A stretch of DNA of 38,472 bases from Rhodovibrionaceae bacterium (GCA_028282405.1 JANQIA010000494.1:1-38472); one strand, 5' to 3'. Shown: positions 14,877-23,237, numbered from the stretch's first letter. The notes: generated by a model from the sequence alone, not told the origin. Made by a program: numbers and translations.

Positions 14877-15296
14877 ATGATGGATGTTATCAACTTGGAC
14901 GCCACCCGAAACACCAATGAAGGTCCCGACGCGTTGGCGCGGCCCTCCAAGCCGTCTGACGCCACGGGCCACCGATCTAGGCGAGAAGAGGCGGCGGAGG
15001 AGTGGCTTGCGCAGGTGGACCGCCTGAATCTCGAGCTGAGCGTAGCGGCTGAGAGCCTCGAGACGATTCAAATCGTCGGCGACGACTATCAGTGCGAATC
15101 TGACGATGCCTTCAAAAAGCTCGGGATTCCGGTTCGCTGTCGGCCGCATTACCCATCCGCCGCGATACTGCTGCTAGTGCGCGAGCTGAAACGCTTGGCC
15201 TACGAGTCGAGCGAACTGGTCAACGCGCTGGAGGAGTGCCCGGAGCACCTGATGGAGAGCATCAAAACGCCGCGCGGAACGTCGAAGGGACGGTAG
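14877..15296 (+). CDS. 139-residue hypothetical protein divergent from the regulators
   Basis: The protein starts MMDVINLDATRN and is mainly helical and acidic, with the segment E-E-W-L-A-Q-V-D-R-L-N-L-E-L and a later stretch S-A-A-I-L-L-L-V-R-E-L-K-R-L. It is not recognised. ATG 14877 has AGGA upstream; the next codon is also ATG. It is the first gene of the rightward AlpA-integrase operon and follows the inverted repeat directly, so it is probably repressed in the integrated state. Early-gene or accessory roles fit the position, but nothing in the sequence shows the function. Confidence 0.6.
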   Translation: MMDVINLDATRNTNEGPDALARPSKPSDATGHRSRREEAAEEWLAQVDRLNLELSVAAESLETIQIVGDDYQCESDDAFKKLGIPVRCRPHYPSAAILLLVRELKRLAYESSELVNALEECPEHLMESIKTPRGTSKGR

Positions 15297-15300
15297 CACG

Positions 15301-15570
15301 ATGGCCGCTGTCCGAAATAGGCCCGCACTGACGCCCCGGATGCTCTCTGGGCCAAAGGTGGCCGCCTATCTCGGGCGCTCGGCGACATGGTTCCTGCAGA
15401 ACCGAATTGGACTCGAGGCGGCCGGCTTTCCGGGGCCGGTCGCCCCGCTCGGTTTGTGGGACCGCCACGCCATCGACCGCTGGCTCGACGAGCGGAGTGG
15501 GCTGCTCGATCGGTCGGAGATTCCTGCAGACGCTTACGATGCCGATTGGTCGGAGGCCTCCCGTGAGTAA
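15301..15570 (+). CDS. AlpA/excisionase-like DNA-binding protein
   Basis: The 89-residue protein has the AlpA-like pattern. L-S-G-P-K-V-A-A-Y-L-G-R-S is the start of a winged helix, F-P-G-P-V-A-P-L-G is the wing approach, and W-D-R-H-A-I-D-R-W-L-D is the closing helix. Such proteins activate or direct excision by the integrase in P4-type elements. It starts four bases after the preceding gene and overlaps the integrase by eight bases, so the two are translationally coupled. Confidence 0.75.
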   Translation: MAAVRNRPALTPRMLSGPKVAAYLGRSATWFLQNRIGLEAAGFPGPVAPLGLWDRHAIDRWLDERSGLLDRSEIPADAYDADWSEASRE

Positions 15571-16666
15571 GATCGCCGTGCGCCACCTGATTGCCAAGCG
15601 GCAGAAGAACGGCGCCGTGCTCTACTACTGGCAGCCGTCGAAAGCCCTGCGCCTGGCCGGGTTCAAGCCGCAGCGCCTTGCTCGCGCGACGAACGACCCA
15701 CTCGATGCCGCGCGCGAGGCTGAGGCGATCAACCGCGACGTGGACCGCTGGCGCCGCGGCGAGACCGGCCCGCGCATCAAAAATGAGACGCTGCCCTGGC
15801 TGATCAGGCTCTACAAGAGCGACCCGCGCTACCAGGACCTCAGCGCCGCTTCGAAGCAGACCTACGGATGGGCGCTGCGCAAGATCGAGGATTGGTCCAG
15901 GCGCGCCAAGGACCCGCCTCTGGCGAGCCTCAGGCGCCGTTGGTGCCGGGAGTGGTATCGGGCGCTCCTCGAGCAAGGAGGGACCGCCAGGGCGGCCCTG
16001 GTGATGAACGTACTCTCGGTGTTGCTCGCCTTCGCCGTCGATGAGGAGGTCATCCCCGCGAACCCTGCAGCCAAACTCAAGATCACGGGTTCGAAGCCGC
16101 GGCGCGCGGTTTGGCGACCGGAGGATATCGAGAAGCTCTGCACGGCAGCCGCGAAGGCCGGGCGGCCTTCGATCGCGTTGGCCGTTCGCCTGGCCGCAAG
16201 CCTTGGGCAGCGGGAAGGGGACGTACTGCGCCTCGCTTGGAGCCAGTACCGCGACGGAGCTTTCCGCCTGCGACAGCAGAAGACGGGAGTCCTCATTGAA
16301 GTGCCGGCCAGCGAAGAGCTTCGGGAAGAGTTGGCGGGCGCGAAGCGCAAGGGGCCCGTCATCGTCGTCAACGAGAACACAGGCCGGCCCTGGAACACGC
16401 ACACCTTCGGGCAGCGCTTCGGCGAGATTCGCGACAAAGCCGGCCTGGGCCACTTGCAGTTCCGCGACCTGCGGCGGACGGCGGTCGTCTGGCTCGCCGA
16501 GGCGGGCTGTGAGGTGCCTGAGATCAGCGCCATCACCGGCCACAGCATCGACCGGACGGCAGCAATCATCGAGGTCTATCTGCCGCGAAATTCCACCATG
16601 GCGCGCAACGCCATCACCAAGCTCGAAGAGTACAAAAAGAGATCGAAGTTGGAAGCGGACGAGTGA
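15563..16666 (+). CDS. tyrosine site-specific integrase
   Basis: This 367-residue recombinase has an N-terminal arm-binding and core-binding region (to about residue 190) and the catalytic domain. The box I Arg is in S-L-G-Q-R-E-G-D, a Lys in Q-Q-K-T-G, and box II reads F-R-D-L-R-R. Then come G-H-S and the nucleophile in V-Y-L-P-R. The first His of HxxR is replaced by Arg, a variant I recall from other alphaproteobacterial phage integrases, so it is probably active. The GTG start overlaps the AlpA-like gene. The attR repeat lies 57 bases past the stop, in the usual position for an integrase. Confidence 0.9.
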   Translation: MSKIAVRHLIAKRQKNGAVLYYWQPSKALRLAGFKPQRLARATNDPLDAAREAEAINRDVDRWRRGETGPRIKNETLPWLIRLYKSDPRYQDLSAASKQTYGWALRKIEDWSRRAKDPPLASLRRRWCREWYRALLEQGGTARAALVMNVLSVLLAFAVDEEVIPANPAAKLKITGSKPRRAVWRPEDIEKLCTAAAKAGRPSIALAVRLAASLGQREGDVLRLAWSQYRDGAFRLRQQKTGVLIEVPASEELREELAGAKRKGPVIVVNENTGRPWNTHTFGQRFGEIRDKAGLGHLQFRDLRRTAVVWLAEAGCEVPEISAITGHSIDRTAAIIEVYLPRNSTMARNAITKLEEYKKRSKLEADE

Positions 16667-16722
16667 TTTTGCTTCGAAATGTTGGAAAGGTCATTGATTA
16701 TTAACGATAAATCGACCATGCG

Positions 16723-16737
16723 GATTAAGCTTAACTT
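16723..16737 (+). repeat. right attachment-site repeat (candidate attR core)
   Basis: This is an exact second copy of the 15-base GATTAAGCTTAACTT at 6286-6300. It lies between the integrase and motA, about 80 bases before the motA start, so it borders the motA control region. Confidence 0.7.
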
Positions 16738-16818
16738 AAAGCCTCCCACGCTAGCTTGCCATGCTGCGCGATCCAATGAGACGCGCCAGGTAGGCGTTTG
16801 ACACGGCGGGGATTTCGC

Positions 16819-17694
16819 ATGGTCTCACTTCTCGGTGTTGTGGTGGTTTTTGCCATGGTCTTCGGCGGCTATTTGGCCGCCGGCGGCAGCATGGAAGTGA
16901 TCATTTACGCCCTGCCTTACGAAATGATGATGATCGGCGGCGCGGCGATCGGTGCGCTGATCATCTCAAACAGTGTGCCTAACCTGAAGAAGACGTTCGC
17001 CGGCATCGGCAAGGTGGTCAAGGGGCCGAAGTGGAAGAAGGACGACTACCGCGATCTGCTCTGCCTCATGTTCCTCCTGTCCAAAACGCTCAAGACCAAG
17101 GGCGTCGTCGGTTTGGAGCCGCATATCGAGAATCCCCACGACAGCTCGATCTTTGGGCAGTATCCCAAGATTCAGGGCGATCATCACGTCACCGACATGA
17201 TTTGCGATACCCTGCGCATGGTGACGATGAACCTCGACGATCCCCACCAGGTCGAGGATTTTCTGGAGAAGCAGCTCGAAAAGCACCATCACGAGGCCGA
17301 GACTCCGGCCGATGCGCTGCAAAACACCGCAGACGGCCTACCGGCGCTCGGCATCGTCGCCGCCGTGCTCGGCGTCATCAAGACCATGTCGGCGATCGAT
17401 CAGCCGGTGGAAATCCTCGGGCGCATGATCGGCGGCGCCTTGGTGGGAACCTTCCTCGGCGTCTTCCTGTCCTATGGCCTGGTCGGCCCGATGGCCGCAC
17501 GCCTGAAGCAGATCATCGCCGAGGACCATCAGTTCTATCTGATCATCCGCGACTGCATCACCGCCCACCTGCACGGTCATGCGGCGCAGGTCGCCGTCGA
17601 GATCGGGCGCGGCAACGTTCCGAGCGGATACCAGCCGAGCTTTGCCGACATGGAAGAGGCGATCAACGCCATTCCGGTTGACGCGCAGGCCTAG
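16819..17694 (+). CDS. motA: flagellar motor stator protein MotA
   Basis: The 291-residue inner-membrane protein is the proton-channel stator subunit that drives flagellar rotation with MotB. It has four membrane segments (about 2-22, 32-50, 168-190, 198-222) and a large cytoplasmic loop between the second and third. The hallmark A-D-G-L-P-A-L-G-I-V-A-A-V-L-G-V holds the conserved Pro. Length matches alphaproteobacterial MotA. ATG 16819 is chosen; a TTG at 16798 would add seven basic residues. No motB lies nearby, so the partner gene must be elsewhere. The element is inserted just upstream and may have altered its promoter. Confidence 0.92.
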   Translation: MVSLLGVVVVFAMVFGGYLAAGGSMEVIIYALPYEMMMIGGAAIGALIISNSVPNLKKTFAGIGKVVKGPKWKKDDYRDLLCLMFLLSKTLKTKGVVGLEPHIENPHDSSIFGQYPKIQGDHHVTDMICDTLRMVTMNLDDPHQVEDFLEKQLEKHHHEAETPADALQNTADGLPALGIVAAVLGVIKTMSAIDQPVEILGRMIGGALVGTFLGVFLSYGLVGPMAARLKQIIAEDHQFYLIIRDCITAHLHGHAAQVAVEIGRGNVPSGYQPSFADMEEAINAIPVDAQA

Positions 17695-17776
17695 ACCTGG
17701 ACTCCGCTGCTGCAGTTTCGCCCCACCGCCGGCCCAGGTAGAGTACCGTGGCATGCGCGCGGAGGGGCGACCGATC

Positions 17777-18160
17777 ATGAGACGAAGAGCAGCACTGGCG
17801 GCGATCGCCGTCCTCTCCACAGCCATTCTCGCCCCAAGCGCTCTACCGGTCGTCGCCGGCGAAGCCGATGTAATCGACGTGCTGGTGCGGGGGTCCAGAG
17901 ACCAGGGCTACCGCATCGACGTGACCGTCCGCCACGCCGACGAAGGTTGGGAGCACTATGCCGACCGCTGGGAAGTCCTGAGCCCGGACGGCACGGTGCT
18001 GGCCACCCGCGTGCTGCACCATCCCCATGTCGACGAGCAGCCCTTCACCCGCTCGCTGAGCGGCGTGCGCATCCCGGAGGGCATCGACGAGATCATCGTG
18101 CGGGCCCGCGACAGCCGGGACGGCTATGGCGGCCGCAACCTTCGGGTGAAGCTGCCCTGA
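17777..18160 (+). CDS. small secreted protein of unknown function
   Basis: The 127-residue product starts with a basic N-terminus and hydrophobic core (MRRRAALAAIAVLSTAILAP) and an Ala-Gly cleavage region near residue 28, so it should be exported to the periplasm. The mature part is beta-rich with many charged and His residues (V-R-H-A-D-E-G-W-E-H-Y-A-D-R-W-E). I recall similar short proteins in alphaproteobacteria but no assigned function. GGAGG lies 11 bases upstream of ATG 17777; ATG 17753 is an alternative start. It follows motA in the same direction after 82 bases. Confidence 0.7.
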   Translation: MRRRAALAAIAVLSTAILAPSALPVVAGEADVIDVLVRGSRDQGYRIDVTVRHADEGWEHYADRWEVLSPDGTVLATRVLHHPHVDEQPFTRSLSGVRIPEGIDEIIVRARDSRDGYGGRNLRVKLP

Positions 18161-18213
18161 TCGTCGCCAAGAGCGTTTCTTCGATCAAGACGAAGTGCAT
18201 CGGATAAAGGTGA

Positions 18214-18250
18214 CGAAGACGCGGATTGCCGTGCGCATTCCGCGTCTTCG
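18214..18250. repeat. perfect 12-bp stem-loop between convergent genes
   Basis: CGAAGACGCGGA (18214-18225) and TCCGCGTCTTCG (18239-18250) are exact complements around a 13-base loop. The site lies between the secreted-protein gene and the secretion substrate, which converge. There is no T-run on either side, so it may be a terminator of an unusual kind, a mRNA-end stabiliser or an extragenic palindrome. Confidence 0.65.
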
Positions 18251-18321
18251 CATTGCTTGAATGGCCACTACCGCTTCAGCGCTTGCCGAAAACGGCGGCC
18301 AGGCGTTCGTCAGGAAAGCCG

Positions 18322-19857
18322 TTATGCCAAGTCGTCGTTGCCGAGAATTGCCAGCTTTTCGATGACACCGTTGGCACCCGTCAGGACATCGTCGTTCCAG
18401 CCCGGCGCGGTGAGATTTGCCAGAGTTAGGTCCTCAGCTTGGACGTCTTCCAGAATGTACTTGTGACCCCCATTGCCGAGGACTTCGATGTGGAGGTCTC
18501 CATCGACTTCGGAGATACCGATCCCGGTCGCGGCCATCGCCCCGAAATCCAAGACATCCTCGCTTGGTGCAAAGTCCGAAATTGTCTCTTCGCGCCCCCA
18601 GTCCCAGGTGATCTTGACGACGTCCTGAACGCCGTCCGAGTCGTTGCCGCCACTGTCAGTGTCGCCACCGGTGTCACCTCCAGTGTCACCACCGGTATCT
18701 CCTCCAGTGTCACCGCCGGTATCGCCACCAGTGTCACCTCCAGTGTCACCACCGGTATCTCCTCCGGTGTCGCCACCACTATCCTGGCCGACGAGGGCGA
18801 GGATCTCCTGCGCCGCGCTGTCATCCCTGATGGTGAAGTTGGCGGCGGAGAGCTCGGATAGGGAAACGCCTTCCAACGTCGTCGTTTGATTGTTGGAGGG
18901 AATGGAGAACACGACGTTGCCGTTGCTCTCGGAGACGTCGATGTGATCGGCGTTGAACCAGTCGATGTAGATCGTGTCGGAGCTCGGGTCGAAGTTGGAG
19001 ACGACGTCGTTGGTTCCCCAGGCCCAGTCGATGGCGACGTCGGCCGAACCGGCATCCACCCCGGCGGTGCCGTTTCCGGCATCCGGGCCCGAGGGTGTGT
19101 CTCCGGGCGTGTCCCCGGGCGTGTCTCCGGGGGTCCCCAAGCCTTCGTCGCCCGTCAGGCGGTCCTGGAAGTAGGCGATCAGCGCGTAGACTTCCGGCGC
19201 GTCATGTCCGCCGAACTGATCGACGTACTGAAGAATGGAGGTTCCGAACTCGTCGTTGCTCGATGTGCCGTTGAGCAGCAGGTTGAGCGTCCCGAATGGA
19301 CCGCGCAGGTGCGCGGCGGCGAGAATGCCGGTCAAGGTCAGGGTCACGGCAACCTCAGAGCCGCCCGAGTTGTAGGTGACCGTCGTTCCAAGATAGTCAT
19401 CGAGGCTTCGTCCGGCGGCGCTCAGCCCATTTTCGATGATGCTGAGGTTGTGACCGAAGGCCTCTCGAATGGCGACATCCTGCGCCTCCTTGGTCATGAA
19501 TTCCTCGAGGGAGTTGACCCCGTTCTTGCCGGTCCAGGTGCCGTCCCAGGTGTTGGTGGCGGCGCCATTGCCGTAATACAAATCATCGTCGTAGTAGCCG
19601 AGGTCGATGAGTAACGCCTCGCCGAACTGATAGCCGACGAACCCTAGGGTGTTCATGGAGCGGTAGGCCATGGCCTCCCATTCCGCATCGCTCAGGTCGC
19701 CCCAGTTGCTGTAGTTCGGAAAGAAGTCGCCGACCGGGCCGCCGGCCCAAGTGTCGAGCTGCCAGTCCTGAATGATACCGGCGTTATAGCGCTCTCGGTC
19801 CCAGCCGGACTCGAACGCAAGCAACGCATCCAGAAACTCTTCAAACGTGCCATTCAT
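18322..19857 (-). CDS. type I secretion substrate with duplicated W-x-W-G domains and repeat linkers
   Basis: This acidic 511-residue protein has no signal peptide and diverges from a type I exporter, so it is probably its substrate. Residues 1 to about 235 form a globular domain (F-L-D-A-L-L-A-F-E-S-G-W-D, L-G-F-V-G-Y-Q-F-G-E) of a kind I associate with secreted calcium-binding or glycan-active proteins. A PGDT linker (about 242-257) precedes a first W-A-W-G domain (about 272-345). Ten GGDT repeats (about 359-399) then lead to a second, related W-D-W-G domain (about 412-480). Both domains share V-x-x-F-x-P-S-x-D and an L-E-x-V-x-x-x-x-L strand. The hydrophobic-acidic C-terminal tail fits a secretion signal. 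RTX nonapeptides are absent. Confidence 0.7.
   Translation of the reverse strand: MNGTFEEFLDALLAFESGWDRERYNAGIIQDWQLDTWAGGPVGDFFPNYSNWGDLSDAEWEAMAYRSMNTLGFVGYQFGEALLIDLGYYDDDLYYGNGAATNTWDGTWTGKNGVNSLEEFMTKEAQDVAIREAFGHNLSIIENGLSAAGRSLDDYLGTTVTYNSGGSEVAVTLTLTGILAAAHLRGPFGTLNLLLNGTSSNDEFGTSILQYVDQFGGHDAPEVYALIAYFQDRLTGDEGLGTPGDTPGDTPGDTPSGPDAGNGTAGVDAGSADVAIDWAWGTNDVVSNFDPSSDTIYIDWFNADHIDVSESNGNVVFSIPSNNQTTTLEGVSLSELSAANFTIRDDSAAQEILALVGQDSGGDTGGDTGGDTGGDTGGDTGGDTGGDTGGDTGGDTGGDTDSGGNDSDGVQDVVKITWDWGREETISDFAPSEDVLDFGAMAATGIGISEVDGDLHIEVLGNGGHKYILEDVQAEDLTLANLTAPGWNDDVLTGANGVIEKLAILGNDDLA
18658..18777 (-). repeat. 12-bp tandem repeat encoding about ten GGDT units
   Basis: Ten degenerate copies of a 12-base unit encode Gly-Gly-Asp-Thr. 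Variants alternate in blocks (for instance a unit with GTGTCACCACC followed by one with GTATCTCCTCC recurs), showing that longer segments were copied. The number of units could vary by slippage without a frameshift. Confidence 0.8.
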
Positions 19858-20109
19858 GAGGGTGGTTCCCTTCTTTTGATCATTCCCGTCGGGCGCGGCT
19901 TCTAGAATGTGTTTCGCGGTAGGTAAATAAAGAATTCGGCATGGTTTTAGTAATATGGCATAAATGCCCGACTTTTATCACAATCAAAATCGATCTTATA
20001 TGTTAAGTATAGTGCAGAATATAATAAATAACGGTGTGGGCTCTGTAATGTCTTGGATAATTTCATTTTATTGTTCGACAATACATTTTCGGTTCTGAGT
20101 GCCGGCCAC
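19858..20109. promoter_or_regulatory. AT-rich divergent regulatory region of the type I secretion locus
   Basis: This 252-base region separates the secretion substrate from its exporter genes and is markedly AT-rich (notably 19910-20040) against the GC-rich surroundings. It has TATAATAAATA around 20015-20026 but no clear -35 partner. It probably holds both divergent promoters and a regulator site; I cannot define them from sequence alone. Confidence 0.4.
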
Positions 20110-21870
20110 ATGTCTTTCATGAATGGTAATTTGCGCGAGCTAGCCGTGCGTCATCCTCGTTGGGCCGACGAGAGCTCATCAAGGTCGTCACTCGAGACAC
20201 TGATCGCGTCCATGCGCGGGTGGATGTGGGGGGTGGCCGGTGTCAGCTTCGTCATCAACCTGCTCACGCTGACGGGTCCCATCTTCATGCTTCAGATCTA
20301 CGACCGCGTGCTCGTCAGTGGCTCGGTGCCGACGCTTGTCGTGATCGGATGCCTCGCTCTGGCCCTTTATCTGTTCTTTGGCGTGCTGGAGGCGTTGCGA
20401 TCGCGCGTGCTGCTGCGCATAGGGCAGCAGGTGGACGCGAAGCTGTCGCCGGAGGCCTATTCCCTGTCGACCGAAGTCCCAACGAGGATTGGTGCGAAGG
20501 GACGCGAGGTGCGGCCCGTGCAGGACCTGGATGCAGTCACGCAATTCATGACTGGCCAAGGGCCGGCGGCCATTTTCGACATTCCCTGGCTCCCGGTTTA
20601 TCTCAGCGTCATATTTCTGTTTCACAGCCTGCTTGGATTTGTCGCTCTCGCAGGCGCGCTTGCGATCTGCACCCTGGTTTTACTCAACGAGTTGTATTCC
20701 CGCAGACCGGCCGCACTCGCGGCGCGGATGCGTGGACGGAGAGAATCGCTTGTCGAGGAGAGCCGGCGCAACGCAGAGGCCGTTCAGGCGATGGGCATGT
20801 CGCCTGCTCTGTCGGGGCTGTGGTCTGCCGAGAACTTCAACTTTCTCGCAAGACAGCGCCTTGCGGCCGATTGGTCGGGTGTCTTCAGTTCCGCGATCAA
20901 GACAGTCCGCTTCACGTTGCAGTCGGCGATCTTGGCGGTCGGTGCGTGGCTTGCCATCGGGCAAGAAATCTCGCCCGGCGTGATGATCGCTTGCTCGATC
21001 ATGACGGCACGGGCCTTGTCACCGGTAGAGCAGGTGGTCGCTCACTGGCGCGGTTTCGTTGCGGCACGGCAGGGCTTCCGGCGACTGCGGGAAATGCTCG
21101 GGTTTCAGTCCGAACGCACGCAGAACGTCGAGCTCCGATTGCCGGAGAAACGTCTGATCATAGAGCAGCTCTACTGCAGTCCAGTCGGAATGCAGCATCC
21201 CGTCGTTCACGGCGTCTCGATGGACCTCGAAGCAGGTGATGGTATCGCCATCCTCGGCCCTTCCGGTTCCGGCAAGTCCACGCTCCTCAAAGCGATCGTC
21301 GGCACAGCCTTCGTGATCAAGGGTGACATCCGCCTCGATGGCGCCGCGCTCGATCAATGGAGCGCGGAGAGACGCGGCAAACTGATCGGCTATCTGCCTC
21401 AGGACTTGCAGCTATTCGACGGGACCGTGGCCCAGAACATCGCCCGTTTCGATCCCTCTGCGACGTCGGGGGAGATCATTGAGGCGGCCACCCTTGCGGA
21501 CGTCCATGATCTGATCGTTCGCCTTCCGCAGGGCTATGACACGGTAATCGGAGCTGGTGGCATGGCCCTCTCAGGCGGCCAACGCCAGCGCATCGCACTT
21601 GCCCGTGCCCTGTTCGGCAGTCCCTTTCTGCTCGTCCTCGACGAACCGAACTCGAATCTCGATGCCGAGGGCGAAGCCGCCTTGGCGATGGCTATCCAGA
21701 CAATGCGAAAGCGGGGCTCGGTCGTGGTTCTGGTCGCTCACCGGCCGCGTGCCATTGCGGCCGTCAACAAGACCCTGTGTTTGAAAGACGGACGCGCTGT
21801 TGCGATGGGCCCCACGGAGGACGTTATGCGCAAGTCGCTCGTTCCGGTGCCATCCCAAGTCGGGGCCTGA
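20110..21870 (+). CDS. type I secretion ABC exporter, PrtD-like
   Basis: The 586-residue inner-membrane protein fuses a six-helix exporter domain (about 35-320) to an ATPase domain. The ATPase has Walker A G-P-S-G-S-G-K-S-T near 383, signature L-S-G-G-Q-R-Q-R near 487, Walker B L-L-V-L-D-E-P near 507, and the H-loop V-A-H-R-P. There is no C39 peptidase domain, so it belongs with PrtD/AprD-type exporters that move unfolded substrates straight out of the cell. ATG 20110 is chosen over an upstream TTG at 20053 because the region before it looks unlike coding sequence. It is followed five bases later by the adaptor gene. Confidence 0.9.
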   Translation: MSFMNGNLRELAVRHPRWADESSSRSSLETLIASMRGWMWGVAGVSFVINLLTLTGPIFMLQIYDRVLVSGSVPTLVVIGCLALALYLFFGVLEALRSRVLLRIGQQVDAKLSPEAYSLSTEVPTRIGAKGREVRPVQDLDAVTQFMTGQGPAAIFDIPWLPVYLSVIFLFHSLLGFVALAGALAICTLVLLNELYSRRPAALAARMRGRRESLVEESRRNAEAVQAMGMSPALSGLWSAENFNFLARQRLAADWSGVFSSAIKTVRFTLQSAILAVGAWLAIGQEISPGVMIACSIMTARALSPVEQVVAHWRGFVAARQGFRRLREMLGFQSERTQNVELRLPEKRLIIEQLYCSPVGMQHPVVHGVSMDLEAGDGIAILGPSGSGKSTLLKAIVGTAFVIKGDIRLDGAALDQWSAERRGKLIGYLPQDLQLFDGTVAQNIARFDPSATSGEIIEAATLADVHDLIVRLPQGYDTVIGAGGMALSGGQRQRIALARALFGSPFLLVLDEPNSNLDAEGEAALAMAIQTMRKRGSVVVLVAHRPRAIAAVNKTLCLKDGRAVAMGPTEDVMRKSLVPVPSQVGA

Positions 21871-21875
21871 CGAAT

Positions 21876-23201
21876 ATGGCACCGTCTCTGCCGCATGCGC
21901 CCAACGATGACGGCGTGCTCACCCGGAGTATCCGCAACAACCTCTTGATCGCCACCCTGGTCAGCCTGCTGCTGATACTCGGCGTTGGCGGCTGGGCCGC
22001 CCTAAGCGAGATTTCCGGTGCCGTGGTCGCTCGCGGCACGGTGGTCGTCGAAAGCGAAGTGAAGCAGGTCCAGCACCGTGAAGGCGGTATCGTGCGTCGG
22101 ATACTGGTGGAGGAGGGGGACGAGATCGCCGCGGGCGAGCTGCTCGTGCAACTCGACGACATGGCGGCTCGGACCAACCAAGCGATCATCACCAACCAGC
22201 TTGCCGAACTTAAGGCGCGCCGGGCGCGTCTCGTGGCAGAACGCCAGGGAAAGGACTTGATCGACTTTCCGCTGCGGCCGGATGGTCAGAGGCCCGAGAA
22301 GTTGGCGGAAATCGAGCTCAGCCAGACGCATCTCATGCATGCGCGGCGGGAAAGTCTGGCCAAGCGCAAAGAGCAACTGAGAGATCAAATCCATCAATTC
22401 GAGGAGCAGATCGGCGGACTGGAAGCGCGCCTCGTTGCCAAGAGAGATGAGCTGGACCTTCTGGACGAGGAGTTTGCCAGCCTCGCGACGCTCTTCGAAA
22501 AGCAACTCGTGACCAGAGATCGCATGGCGGCGCTCAAGCGGGATAGAACCCGGATCAATGGCCAACACAGCGAGCTTTCATCGGAGATCGCCAGCCATCG
22601 GGAGGCAATCAGCGAACGCCAGATGCAGATTCTCCAAATCGATGAGGAGAGCCGCGCTGAGGTCCTGCGGGAACTGCAAGATGTCACCTCCGAGATCGCT
22701 GAGCTGGAACTGCAGACTGTGAAGGTTGAAGACGAGCTCAACCGCCTGCAGGTCCGCGCCCCGCGCGCCGGTTATGTCCATCAGTTGGCGTTTCATACGA
22801 TCGGCGCGGTCGTTCCGCCGGGTGAGACCATCATGCAGATCGTGCCAAGAGACGATTTGCTGGTGATCGATGCGGAGGTCGCGCCCTCGGACATCGATCA
22901 ACTCTACCTGGATCAAGAAGCGATGATCCGCTTTCCCGGCTTGGACCATCGCACGACGCCACGACTGGCCGCTCGGGTCGAGAGGATTGCCGCGGATCAG
23001 ACCTTCGACGAAACGACGGGTGTGGCCTTTTACAAGATCAGGCTTCGGATCCCCAAAGAAGAGCTCGCCAAGCTGGACGGTCAGACGCTTGTCCCTGGCA
23101 TGCCGGTCGAGACCTTCATCACAACGACAAACAGGACCGTGCTTGCCTATCTCACGAAGCCGATCGTCGATCAGATCGCGCACGCCATGAAAGAAAGCTG
23201 A
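21876..23201 (+). CDS. type I secretion membrane fusion protein, HlyD/PrtE family
   Basis: The 441-residue periplasmic adaptor has one membrane segment near residues 23-43. A biotinyl-lipoyl-like half follows (V-K-Q-V-Q-H-R-E-G-G-I-V-R-R-I-L-V-E-E-G-D), then long coiled-coil hairpins (about 105-300). The second lipoyl half (V-R-A-P-R-A-G-Y-V) and a C-terminal beta-barrel region (P-G-M-P-V-E-T-F-I) close the protein. It bridges the ABC exporter to a TolC-type outer-membrane channel, which is not encoded here. It lies five bases after the exporter stop, so they form one operon. Confidence 0.9.
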   Translation: MAPSLPHAPNDDGVLTRSIRNNLLIATLVSLLLILGVGGWAALSEISGAVVARGTVVVESEVKQVQHREGGIVRRILVEEGDEIAAGELLVQLDDMAARTNQAIITNQLAELKARRARLVAERQGKDLIDFPLRPDGQRPEKLAEIELSQTHLMHARRESLAKRKEQLRDQIHQFEEQIGGLEARLVAKRDELDLLDEEFASLATLFEKQLVTRDRMAALKRDRTRINGQHSELSSEIASHREAISERQMQILQIDEESRAEVLRELQDVTSEIAELELQTVKVEDELNRLQVRAPRAGYVHQLAFHTIGAVVPPGETIMQIVPRDDLLVIDAEVAPSDIDQLYLDQEAMIRFPGLDHRTTPRLAARVERIAADQTFDETTGVAFYKIRLRIPKEELAKLDGQTLVPGMPVETFITTTNRTVLAYLTKPIVDQIAHAMKES

Positions 23202-23237
23202 CGCGGCAGATGGAAGCTCTGAACGATCGTTCCGGGG

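Larger units (their letters stand above)
6286..16737. mobile_element. integrated prophage-like or satellite element, about 10.4 kb
   Basis: The element is bounded by identical 15-bp repeats and carries a replication helicase at one end and a tyrosine integrase at the other. Inside are phage head genes, a tape measure, an AlpA-like protein and two small DNA-binding regulators. The genes on either side (wzz-like and motA) are ordinary chromosomal genes in divergent orientation, consistent with insertion in their shared promoter region. No large terminase, portal, tail tube, baseplate or lysis gene is recognisable, so it is unlikely to form plaques alone. It could be a decayed prophage or a helper-dependent satellite with head genes; the sequence does not decide between these. 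Confidence 0.75.

Noticed and set aside
18658-18777. CRISPR or intergenic repeat reading of the GTGTCACC repeats
   Set aside because: They are in frame, encode GGDT, and lie within a coherent secreted protein.
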